Assembly: GCA_902805865.1 (NCBI GenBank)
Contig: CADCUK010000076.1
Location: 1 to 34,928, forward strand
Reading direction: 5' to 3'
Length of the DNA stretch: 34,928 bases
Source: an uncultured Nocardioidaceae bacterium
Lineage (GTDB): Bacteria; Actinomycetota; Actinomycetes; Propionibacteriales; Nocardioidaceae
The position numbers were made by a program, and so were the translations under genes. Below are positions 15,662-22,480 of this stretch, one piece after another. The notes beneath the pieces were generated by a model. The model had not been told where the DNA came from. It worked only from the letters and a program-made list of their open reading frames with translations, and made no database searches. Position 1 is the stretch's first letter; each line of letters begins with the position of its first letter.

Positions 15662-17026
15662 ATGTCGACGCTGAACACTCCTAGAGACACCAGCAGCAAG
15701 CGCAAGCGCGGCCTCGCCGCCACCGAGAAGGCCGACCCGATCGGCCTCGCCGTCGCTGCGCTGAACAAGCTCGCACAGAGCCCGGCGCTGGACCGCCTCG
15801 GGCTGCGGAAGACAGCCGAGAAGACCGTCTTCACCGCGACCAAGTCCGGCTTCCAGACCGTCGGCGCCGTGAACCGGCAGTTCTCCCGCAAGGGCTCCAA
15901 GAGCAGCGGCACCCGCGTGCCGGCCGCGAAGCCGACCGGGTTGTTCGACCTCACCCCGACCGAGGACGAGCAGATGCTCGTCGACGTGGTGACCGAGTTC
16001 GCGACCGAGATCGTCCGCCCCGCCGCTCCTGACGCCGACGAGGCCTGCGAGGCCCCGGTCGACGTCCTCAAGGCGGGCAACGAGATCGGGCTGCCGATCC
16101 TCGGCGTCTCCGAGGAGCTGGAGGGCATCGCCACCGAGCGTTCGGCGGTCGCCGGTGTCCTGGTCGCCGAGGCGCTGGCCAAGGGCGACATGGGACTGGC
16201 CGTCGCCACCCTGGCACCCGCCGCGGTCGCCACGGCCCTGTCGCTGTGGGGCACCGAGGAGCAGCAGTCGACCTACCTGCCCGCGTTCACCGGCGACGAG
16301 GTCCCGGCCGCAGCGCTCGCGCTGGCCGAGCCCAGCCCGCTCTTCGACCCGCTCTCGCCGGCCACCAAGGCCACCCGCGACGGCGACGGGTTCGTGCTCG
16401 ACGGCGTGAAGTCCGGGGTGCCGCGCGGCCACGACTCCGAGCTGTTCCTCGTCGGCGCCGAGCTCGACGGCAAGCCGCAGCTGTTCCTCGTCGAGTCCTC
16501 CTCCGAGGGGCTGACCGTCGAGAACGACCCGTCCATGGGTGTCCGCGCTGCCGGCATCAGCCGCCTCATCCTCAGCGACGTGTCGGTCGGATCCATCTCC
16601 CCGCTCGGCGACGAGGACACCTACCGCGACGCCGTACGCCTGGCCCGGCTGGGCTGGTGCGCGCTGGCCGTCGGCACCGCGCAGGCGGTCCTCGACTACG
16701 TGATCCCGTACGTCAACGAGCGCAAGGCGTTCGGCGAGCCGGTCAGCAACCGTCAGTCGGTCGCGTTCATGGTCGCCAACATCGCGATCGAGCTGCAGGG
16801 GATGCGGCTCGTCACCTACAAGGCGGCGTCCCGCGCCGCGCAGGGCAAGTCGTTCGACCGTGAGGTCGCGCTGGCGAGAAGGCTCTGCAGCGAGAAGGGC
16901 ATGCAGATCGGCCTGGACGGCGTGCAGCTGCTCGGAGGGCACGGCTACACCAAGGAGCACCCGGTCGAGCGGTGGTACCGCGACCTCCGGGCCATCGGAG
17001 TCATGGAAGGAGGGGTCCTGGTCTGA
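15662..17026 (+). CDS. Acyl-CoA dehydrogenase subunit (FadE24-like) with degenerate N-terminal FAD loop
   Basis: A 454-residue acyl-CoA dehydrogenase homologue. A basic, Ser/Lys-rich extension of about 95 residues precedes the ACAD fold. The middle domain loop that normally reads TEPxxGSD is altered to AEPSPLFDPLSPATK (from about residue 219), and the GSD element is missing. In contrast RKAFGEPVSNRQ (Arg354 on) and LLGGHGY (423-429), which bind the FAD of a neighbouring subunit, are intact. The chain ends a few residues after Glu449 in MEGG, without the usual GTxxIQ stretch. Order and neighbours match mycobacterial fadE24-fadE23 (Rv3139-Rv3140). It should work with the next gene product in beta-oxidation of an unknown acyl-CoA. 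Confidence 0.85.
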   Translation: MSTLNTPRDTSSKRKRGLAATEKADPIGLAVAALNKLAQSPALDRLGLRKTAEKTVFTATKSGFQTVGAVNRQFSRKGSKSSGTRVPAAKPTGLFDLTPTEDEQMLVDVVTEFATEIVRPAAPDADEACEAPVDVLKAGNEIGLPILGVSEELEGIATERSAVAGVLVAEALAKGDMGLAVATLAPAAVATALSLWGTEEQQSTYLPAFTGDEVPAAALALAEPSPLFDPLSPATKATRDGDGFVLDGVKSGVPRGHDSELFLVGAELDGKPQLFLVESSSEGLTVENDPSMGVRAAGISRLILSDVSVGSISPLGDEDTYRDAVRLARLGWCALAVGTAQAVLDYVIPYVNERKAFGEPVSNRQSVAFMVANIAIELQGMRLVTYKAASRAAQGKSFDREVALARRLCSEKGMQIGLDGVQLLGGHGYTKEHPVERWYRDLRAIGVMEGGVLV

Positions 17027-17066
17027 GCAGGCGTCCCGACGACCCGACCAGACCCAGGAGAACACC

Positions 17067-18278
17067 ATGATCAACCTCGAGACCCCCAAGAAGCACAAGG
17101 CCCTCGTCGGCCAGGCCCACCAGGTCGCGATGAACCTGCTGCGACCCAACTCCCGCAAGTACGACAAGGCCGAGCACGAGTACCCCGTCGAGCTCGACAT
17201 GCTTGCCGCGATGATCGACGGGCTGTCCGAGTCCGGTGCGTCCGAGGGCGCAGGCGCCACCGGCGTACGGCGGAGCGAGGACTCCGCCGACAAGAGCGTC
17301 AAGAACGGCGCGAACCTCGCCTCGGTGCTGTCCATCCAGGAGATGTGCTGGGGCGACGTCGGCCTGACGCTCTCGATGCCGCGCCAGGGGCTGGGCAACT
17401 CAGCGATCGCCTCGGTGGCCAACGAGGAGCAGCTCGAGAAGTTCAAGGGCGTCTGGGCAGGGATGGCGATCACCGAGCCGGGTTGCGGCTCGGACTCGGC
17501 GAACATCCAGACCACCGCCGTGCTCGACGGTGACGAGTACGTCATCAACGGCGAGAAGATCTACGTCACCGCCGGTGACCGCGCCGACGCGATCGTCGTC
17601 TGGGCGACCCTCGACAAGGAGCTCGGCCGCGCGGCGATCAAGTCGTTCGTCGTCGAGAAGGGCACGCCCGGCATGACCGTCGAGCGGCTCGAGAAGAAGC
17701 TCGGCATCAAGGCGTCCGACACCGCGACCATCGTGTTCGAGAACTGCCGCGTGCCGAAGGAGAACCTCCTCGGCTCGCCGGACATCGACCCCAAGCAGGG
17801 CTTCGCCGGCGCGATGGCGACCTTCGACAACACCCGTCCGCTGGTGGCGTCGATGGCCCTGGGTGTCTCCCGTGCAGCCCTCGAGCTGACGCGTGACCTG
17901 CTCGAGCAGGCCGGCGTGGAGATCGACTACGACAAGCCGGCGCTGAACCAGTCCGCTGCTGCCGCGGCGTACCTCCAGATGGAGGCCGACTGGGAGGCAG
18001 CCGACCTCCTCACGCTGCAGGCGGCGTGGATGGCCGACAACCGCAAGGCGAACTCGACCGAGGCGTCGATGGCCAAGGCGAAGGCGGGTCGCGTCGGCAC
18101 CGACATCACGCTGCGCTGCGTCGAGCTCGCCGGGACGGTGGGCTACAGCGAGCAGGACCTGTTGGAGAAGTGGGCGAGGGACTCCAAGATCCTCGACATC
18201 TTCGAGGGGACCCAGCAGATCCAGCAGCTGATCGTCGCCCGACGCATCCTCGGGAAGTCGTCCGCCGAGCTGAAGTGA
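17067..18278 (+). CDS. Acyl-CoA dehydrogenase subunit (FadE23-like) with catalytic glutamate motif
   Basis: A 403-residue acyl-CoA dehydrogenase homologue. It keeps the FAD loop TEPGCGSD (136-143) and the C-terminal IFEGTQQIQQL with candidate catalytic base Glu380. It has lost the Arg-x-x-Phe-Gly motif (here SRAALELTRDLLEQAGVEI) and the GG-x-GY motif (here ELAGTVGY). These losses are the reverse of those in the upstream subunit, so the two probably share composite active sites, as known for heterotetrameric FadE enzymes of Mycobacterium tuberculosis. CAGGAG six bases before the ATG at 17067 is the ribosome binding site. A strong hairpin follows eight bases after the stop. Confidence 0.87.
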   Translation: MINLETPKKHKALVGQAHQVAMNLLRPNSRKYDKAEHEYPVELDMLAAMIDGLSESGASEGAGATGVRRSEDSADKSVKNGANLASVLSIQEMCWGDVGLTLSMPRQGLGNSAIASVANEEQLEKFKGVWAGMAITEPGCGSDSANIQTTAVLDGDEYVINGEKIYVTAGDRADAIVVWATLDKELGRAAIKSFVVEKGTPGMTVERLEKKLGIKASDTATIVFENCRVPKENLLGSPDIDPKQGFAGAMATFDNTRPLVASMALGVSRAALELTRDLLEQAGVEIDYDKPALNQSAAAAAYLQMEADWEAADLLTLQAAWMADNRKANSTEASMAKAKAGRVGTDITLRCVELAGTVGYSEQDLLEKWARDSKILDIFEGTQQIQQLIVARRILGKSSAELK

Positions 18279-18285
18279 CCTCGGT

Positions 18286-18315
18286 GACCCGATCACGCAC
18301 ATGCGCGATCGGGTC
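18286..18315 (+). terminator. Long hairpin after the acyl-CoA dehydrogenase operon
   Basis: GACCCGATC (18286-18294) pairs with GATCGGGTC (18307-18315), and inside it CGCA pairs with TGCG around a two-base loop. A smaller hairpin (CGCGA/TCGCG, 18325-18337) follows. No T-tract. Placed between convergent genes, it probably ends transcription from both sides. Confidence 0.75.
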
Positions 18316-18372
18316 GCTCAGCGGCGCGATTTTCGCGTCCGGACCGCGCACGTGTTCGATCGGGACGCGCCG

Positions 18373-19884
18373 TCAGCAGAAGTCCTCGGTGCGATGGCTC
18401 AGGGTGACTGTGCCGGGTTGGTCCATGACCACCTCGACCCAGTAGTCACCGTCTTGAGGCACCTGGAACGACCAGTCGTCACGGCCCAGGAACTCGCGCT
18501 CCTGGTCGTAGACGAGAACACCCGAGACGGCGTCGATCGGTTGCACGGCATCGCGACAGACCCTCACGTGTTCGCCGGGCGTCCCCTGCACCTCGGCGAT
18601 CACTGATCTCCACCGGCGGTCGATGGTGAACGTCCCGGGGGAGCCGTCGGTGGGCAGCACGGCGGTGGCGGCTTCAAGCACCTGCAGTGCGCTGGTGTCA
18701 CCCTCGGGGACCATCTGCGCAAGGTAGTCGCCGTCATCCGGCAGCCGGAACGTGTGCAGCTGGAGCTGCCCGATCACGGGGGTGCCGTCGGCGGTGAGCA
18801 CCGCGGCGTCGGACCACCACGGTCGGTCCTCCAGCACGGTGACGACCTGACCGGCCGTCCCCTGGAACAGCCCGTAGACGAAGGGCGGGTACCAGTCGGT
18901 CTTCTCGAAGGGGACCGGCGATCCGTCGATGCTCGCCTCGACAACCGGGTTGGCGAACGCCCACATCGTCCACTCCTCCCCGGCGAGCTGCTCCACCTCG
19001 ATCGTGTGCCAGCCGGAGCGCGGTGACTCCATCCGAAGCAGCCGTTCGCCGGCGTCGTGGGAGAAAGAGCCGACGACCCGGCCGCCAGGGCCGCGCACCG
19101 TGGCGTTCCATGCCGTTGCGTCCTCGCCAGTGCCCAGCAAGGTCACGGGAAGCTCGTCGTGCAGGAGGATCTTCACTGTCGCGGCGTTGTCCTCGATGAA
19201 CAGCCCTGGGAGCACCAGTGGCTCCTCGAGCTGCAGCTCGTAGGGCGCGTGCTGGTTGGCGACCACGCGCGAGACCGAGCGAAGCAGCAGTCCGCTCGCC
19301 CGCGCGACCAGCCGGAACTGTGCGGTGAGCACGTCCCGCACAGTTGTCTGCGCGGTGCCGTCCGTCACGGGCATCGTCTCGACAGTGACCCACGGCGCCC
19401 TCCGCGTCTCCCGGCGCTTCAGGAGCAGCTCGTCGACAGCCGGGTCAGTGGTGCCGACGATCTCCAGCACCGACCGTCCCAGCTCGTCGTGGACAGCCCG
19501 GTCGGTCACGACGACATCGGGTCGCCAGTGCACCGAGATCGCTACGGGGGCCGAGACCAGGCGTGGCCGGCCCTCCGTACCGGGTTGCACGACGCGGTAC
19601 TGCTGCACGCCTCGGGGCGGCGCGGTCTCGAAGACGAAGGTCCGGCGAGCAGTCGTCCTCGTCGACAATGCTGGCGACCAGCCGTCCCTCGTGAGGCGTT
19701 GCAGCCGTACGACGGAGCGCGGCGCGGTGCCGGAGCCTGTGATGCGGACCACCTCGCCGCTCGACACCGCCGACGCGGACACCTCGATCGTCAGCACCTG
19801 AGCCGCGTTCGACACGGTGGGGAGCACGAGACTTGCGGCGGACGAGACCGCCAGGAGCACGAGGACCGTCAGGGACTTCTTCAC
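18373..19884 (-). CDS. Secreted multi-domain beta-rich protein of unknown function
   Basis: A 503-residue exported protein. The GTG start gives MKKSLTVLVLLAVSSAASLV, a classic signal peptide with likely cleavage after SNA. Residues about 30-115 look like the Ig-like module common in actinobacterial secreted proteins (VVRITGSGTAPRSVVRLQR, FETAPPRGVQQYRVV), and a second similar module follows to about 210. The C-terminal half has several segments like DGDYLAQMVPEGD and DGDYWVEVVMDQPGTVTL, which resemble pre-peptidase C-terminal (PPC) domains. I see no catalytic motif. GAGGAG four bases upstream supports GTG at 19884; an ATG at 19914 would add ten residues. Divergent from an NmrA-type oxidoreductase. 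Confidence 0.72.
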   Translation of the reverse strand: MKKSLTVLVLLAVSSAASLVLPTVSNAAQVLTIEVSASAVSSGEVVRITGSGTAPRSVVRLQRLTRDGWSPALSTRTTARRTFVFETAPPRGVQQYRVVQPGTEGRPRLVSAPVAISVHWRPDVVVTDRAVHDELGRSVLEIVGTTDPAVDELLLKRRETRRAPWVTVETMPVTDGTAQTTVRDVLTAQFRLVARASGLLLRSVSRVVANQHAPYELQLEEPLVLPGLFIEDNAATVKILLHDELPVTLLGTGEDATAWNATVRGPGGRVVGSFSHDAGERLLRMESPRSGWHTIEVEQLAGEEWTMWAFANPVVEASIDGSPVPFEKTDWYPPFVYGLFQGTAGQVVTVLEDRPWWSDAAVLTADGTPVIGQLQLHTFRLPDDGDYLAQMVPEGDTSALQVLEAATAVLPTDGSPGTFTIDRRWRSVIAEVQGTPGEHVRVCRDAVQPIDAVSGVLVYDQEREFLGRDDWSFQVPQDGDYWVEVVMDQPGTVTLSHRTEDFC

Positions 19885-19926
19885 GCTTCTCCTCGAGACC
19901 AGTGGTCGAAGCATTGAACCATCGAA

Positions 19927-19942
19927 ACGGCATCAATGCCGT
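19927..19942. promoter_or_regulatory. Perfect palindrome between divergent genes, likely operator
   Basis: ACGGCATCAATGCCGT has perfect 7-base arms and a 2-base centre. It is 43 bases before the secreted-protein start and 77 bases before the oxidoreductase start, a position that could control either or both. Confidence 0.55.
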
Positions 19943-20018
19943 AAATCGGGCACCTAGAGCACTCATGCACCGACGGTCCGCCAGGGAATGCCGACCAGCC
20001 TCGTGCGGTTGCTGCTCC

Positions 20019-20855
20019 ATGACCCTGGGGATCACCGGCGCGACCGGACACATCGGCGGCGCGGCCGCTCGACTCCTGGCAGACGCGGGGGTGCCGGCGC
20101 GGCTGTTGGTGCGTGACCCGGCGCGGGCCCCGTCGTTTCCCGGCGTCGACGTGCGTCAGGCGGTGTACGGCGACCCGGCGTGCGCCGAGGCGCTGCGCGG
20201 CGTCGACACGTTGCTGATGGTCTCCGGCGCCGAGTCCGACGACCGGGTGGGGGAGCACCGTGGGTTCGTCGAATCGGCCGTCGAGGCCGGCGTGCAGCAC
20301 ATCGTCTACACGTCCTTCGTCGGCGCGGGGGACAGCAGTGGCTTCCTGCTCGGCCGTGACCACGGGGCGACCGAGCAGATCATCCGGGACTCAGGACTGT
20401 CGTTCACGTTGCTGCGGGACAACTTCTACGCCGAGGTCTTCCCGTACTTCGCCGACAAGGACGGTGCCATCAAGGGGCCGGCCGGCGAGGGCCGCGTCGC
20501 AGCGGTCTCCCGGAGGGACGTGTCCGAGGTGGCGGCCCTCGTGCTGCGAGAGCCGGAGGCCCATCAGGGCAGGAGCTACGACCTGACCGGGCCGGAGGCA
20601 CTCACGCTCGGTGAGATCGCCGCGATCCTCACCGACCTCACCGGGAAGCGGCACCGGTTCGTCGACGAGACGATTGAGGAGGCCCGGGCGAGCCGCGCCC
20701 ACTACGGAGCGCCGGACTGGCTGGTCGATGCGTGGATCAGCACCTACACCGCGATCCGCGACGGCGAGCTCGACGACGTCAGCGACGACATCCCTCGGCT
20801 GCTCGACCGGCCGGCCACCGGCTTCGCCGACGCGGTGCGCGCGGCGACCGCCTGA
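20019..20855 (+). CDS. NmrA/QOR2-type NAD(P)-binding oxidoreductase (atypical SDR)
   Basis: A 278-residue protein starting MTLGITGATGHIGG, the GxTGxxG dinucleotide-binding motif of atypical short-chain dehydrogenases. DTLLMVSG, VYTSFVGAG and LLRDNFYAE at the expected spacing match the QOR2/YtfG and NmrA-like branch, which reduce quinones or sense NADP redox state. The typical YxxxK catalytic pair is not evident, as in many NmrA proteins. No clear ribosome binding site precedes the ATG at 20019; further in-frame starts upstream would add residues unlike the family. Homologues are often controlled by a linked HxlR regulator, not seen here. Confidence 0.82.
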   Translation: MTLGITGATGHIGGAAARLLADAGVPARLLVRDPARAPSFPGVDVRQAVYGDPACAEALRGVDTLLMVSGAESDDRVGEHRGFVESAVEAGVQHIVYTSFVGAGDSSGFLLGRDHGATEQIIRDSGLSFTLLRDNFYAEVFPYFADKDGAIKGPAGEGRVAAVSRRDVSEVAALVLREPEAHQGRSYDLTGPEALTLGEIAAILTDLTGKRHRFVDETIEEARASRAHYGAPDWLVDAWISTYTAIRDGELDDVSDDIPRLLDRPATGFADAVRAATA

Positions 20856-20909
20856 CGCGTGCACGCGACGACCCCATGGCGCCGGCGCGGTGCGCACGGC
20901 GGCACCTGA

Positions 20910-20925
20910 CACCTGCAATCAGGTG
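20910..20925. terminator. Hairpin between convergent genes
   Basis: CACCTG (20910-20915) pairs with CAGGTG (20920-20925) around a CAAT loop, overlapping the stop of the minus-strand gene. A second self-complementary 12-mer, CGCGTGCACGCG, lies at 20856-20867 right after the plus-strand stop. Confidence 0.5.
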
Positions 20926-21620
20926 GGAAAGCCTCCGCCACCCCAGTACTGGCTGTTCGTGAACTGGTCGTAGGTCGACCGCTGGTCGAGAGTGGCCTCC
21001 CGCACCGTTCGAGGCGCGTAGCCCCTCTCGTAGGGCTGATGCAGCCCACCGGCCGCCCAGTACGGCACCTCCTGGCCGTTGACCCACACCATCTTGACGT
21101 CGACCTTCTCCCCGTCGGCCTGCCGAGCCGCGTCCTGGGCGCACGCCGGCACCTTGCGCGTCCCTCGACCTGCCGCCGTCCACAGCACCTCGGTCGACGC
21201 CGGACCGTGGCGGGGATCGAAGAAGCACGGCACCTTGAAGGCCGGCAGCGGCTTCCCCTCGAGGCGGGCGACCACGCACGCCGCGGAGTAGCGGCCGGCG
21301 GCCAGCGCGTCGACCACCTCGCTGACGGCGTCGATCGACCGCATCTTGTCGGCGACCCGCAGCGCAGCCTCGTAGGAGTCCAGAGCTGCCTGGTAGTCGA
21401 GCCGGGTGTCCTCGTCGAGCTCGGCGTCCGCGACCCGCGCGTCTAGCCGGGTCAGCTCCTCGCCGAACAGCACGGCGTCCTCCTCGGCCAGCTGCCGGAT
21501 CGACGACAGCTCCGACTTCGTGCCCTGCCGGTCCGACCGCGCGTTCTGGATGCGGGTGCGGATATGCAGCGCGGCAGCGACCACCGCACCGCCGCCGAGA
21601 ACGAGTAGGACCGGTTCCAT
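20919..21620 (-). CDS. Uncharacterised membrane-anchored protein with CFFDPRHGP motif, paralogue A
   Basis: A 233-residue protein. One N-terminal hydrophobic helix (about 3-20) is followed by a charged helical region (about 30-115) likely to form a coiled coil, then a conserved C-terminal module: CFFDPRHGPASTEVLW, VPACAQDAAR, and VPYWAAGGLH. The two cysteines and the His of RHG could bind metal or form a disulfide, but nothing is established. I know similar C-terminal modules in other actinobacteria without a function. The protein ends in an aromatic/Gly-rich tail (QYWGGGGFPT). It is the downstream member of a tandem pair, and a TAGGAT hexamer at 21648-21653 suggests its own promoter. Confidence 0.75.
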   Translation of the reverse strand: MEPVLLVLGGGAVVAAALHIRTRIQNARSDRQGTKSELSSIRQLAEEDAVLFGEELTRLDARVADAELDEDTRLDYQAALDSYEAALRVADKMRSIDAVSEVVDALAAGRYSAACVVARLEGKPLPAFKVPCFFDPRHGPASTEVLWTAAGRGTRKVPACAQDAARQADGEKVDVKMVWVNGQEVPYWAAGGLHQPYERGYAPRTVREATLDQRSTYDQFTNSQYWGGGGFPT

Positions 21621-21647
21621 CAGTGACCGCCTTCGAGAGGGTGCTCC

Positions 21648-21653
21648 ATCCTA
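21648..21653 (-). promoter_or_regulatory. Possible -10 element (TAGGAT) for paralogue A
   Basis: TAGGAT on the minus strand would place a start near 21641, giving a leader of about 20 bases that contains an AAGGCGG ribosome binding site. It lies in the short gap between the two paralogues. Confidence 0.4.
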
Positions 21654-21660
21654 GGAGCGG

Positions 21661-22359
21661 CTAATAGCCGAATCCGCCTAACCGGTCCACTGGATTGTCA
21701 TAGAGGCTGTACGACGCCTTGTGGTCGATGATCGCCTCGCGCGCTGTCCGCGGGGTGTACCCGTTCTCGTAGGGGCGGTGCAGCCCACCCGCTGCCCAGT
21801 ACGGCACGTCCCGGCCGCCGATCCGCACGGTGGTGACGTCGGGCTCGTCGCCCGCCAGCTTCCGTGCGGCGTCCTGAGCGCAGGCGGGCACCTTGCGGGT
21901 GCCTTGCCCTGGTGGGTTCCACAGCACCTCGGTGGACGCGGGGCCGTGCCTGGGGTCGAAGAAGCACGGGATGCGGTACGCCGGCAGCGGGTCTCCGCCG
22001 ACCCGGGCCTTGACACAGGCCATCGCGTACCTCCCGACCGACAGCGTCTCCACGACCTCGACGACGTCGTCGATGGTCTGCAGCCGGTCGACGATCCGCA
22101 TCGCCGACTCGTAGGCATCCAGTGCGGACTGGTAGTCCGCGCGCGACTCGTGGTCGAGCTCTGCGTCGACAAGTGCGGCGTCGAGTCGGGCGAGCTCCTC
22201 ACCGAGCTGGACGGCGTCGGTCTCGGCCACGTGCCTGACCGCCGACAGCTCCGCGTCCTCGCGCTGCCCTTCGGCCTTCTTGTGTCGCAGGTGCCGGTAG
22301 ACCCGAGGAAGCGCGGCCACCACCGCGGCACCGCCCACGACGAGCAACAACGGTTCCAT
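21661..22359 (-). CDS. Uncharacterised membrane-anchored protein with CFFDPRHGP motif, paralogue B
   Basis: A 232-residue paralogue of the next gene. The two align along their whole length without large gaps and look roughly 60% identical by eye. The signature block CFFDPRHGPASTEVLW is unchanged, and RKVPACAQDAAR and VPYWAAGGLH are also shared. The N-terminal helix and the linker before the coiled coil differ most. An N-out/C-in or C-out topology cannot be decided; the basic stretch after the helix (HLRHKKAEGQR) suggests the C-terminal part is cytoplasmic. The start is ATG at 22359 with GAGGGGG upstream and a TACGCT hexamer at 22386-22391. Tandem duplication within this lineage is the likely origin. 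Confidence 0.75.
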   Translation of the reverse strand: MEPLLLVVGGAAVVAALPRVYRHLRHKKAEGQREDAELSAVRHVAETDAVQLGEELARLDAALVDAELDHESRADYQSALDAYESAMRIVDRLQTIDDVVEVVETLSVGRYAMACVKARVGGDPLPAYRIPCFFDPRHGPASTEVLWNPPGQGTRKVPACAQDAARKLAGDEPDVTTVRIGGRDVPYWAAGGLHRPYENGYTPRTAREAIIDHKASYSLYDNPVDRLGGFGY

Positions 22360-22385
22360 GAGTGCCCCCTCGGTGCCGGGACAAC

Positions 22386-22391
22386 AGCGTA
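22386..22391 (-). promoter_or_regulatory. Possible -10 element (TACGCT) for paralogue B
   Basis: TACGCT on the minus strand predicts a start near 22379 and a 20-base leader with a purine-rich ribosome binding site, the same layout as paralogue A. Confidence 0.4.
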
Positions 22392-22431
22392 GGCCTCGAC
22401 CGTCCCGCCGTCGGCTTATGGAGCGTGCGGC

Positions 22432-22437
22432 TACCGT
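22432..22437 (+). promoter_or_regulatory. Possible -10 element (TACCGT) for the SQR-like gene
   Basis: TACCGT lies six bases before an ATG at 22444 that is not in frame with the flavoprotein. A transcript from here would have a 37-base leader with a small GGCCC/GGGCC hairpin (22449-22464) before the GGAGG site used by GTG 22481. Confidence 0.35.
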
Positions 22438-22480
22438 CCGATGATGAGGGCCCTTCCTTGGGCCGACTGCGGAGGTGGCT

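Noticed and set aside
12287-17548. A 1753-codon open frame on the minus strand running through def and far beyond it
   Set aside because: Upstream of def it is antisense to ada-alkA, ogt and the acyl-CoA dehydrogenase genes, all with clear motifs. Long antisense frames without stops are normal at this GC content; only the def part is real.
20856-20867. CGCGTGCACGCG as an operator
   Set aside because: It lies directly after a stop codon between convergent genes, where a terminator role is more likely, and short GC palindromes are frequent by chance.
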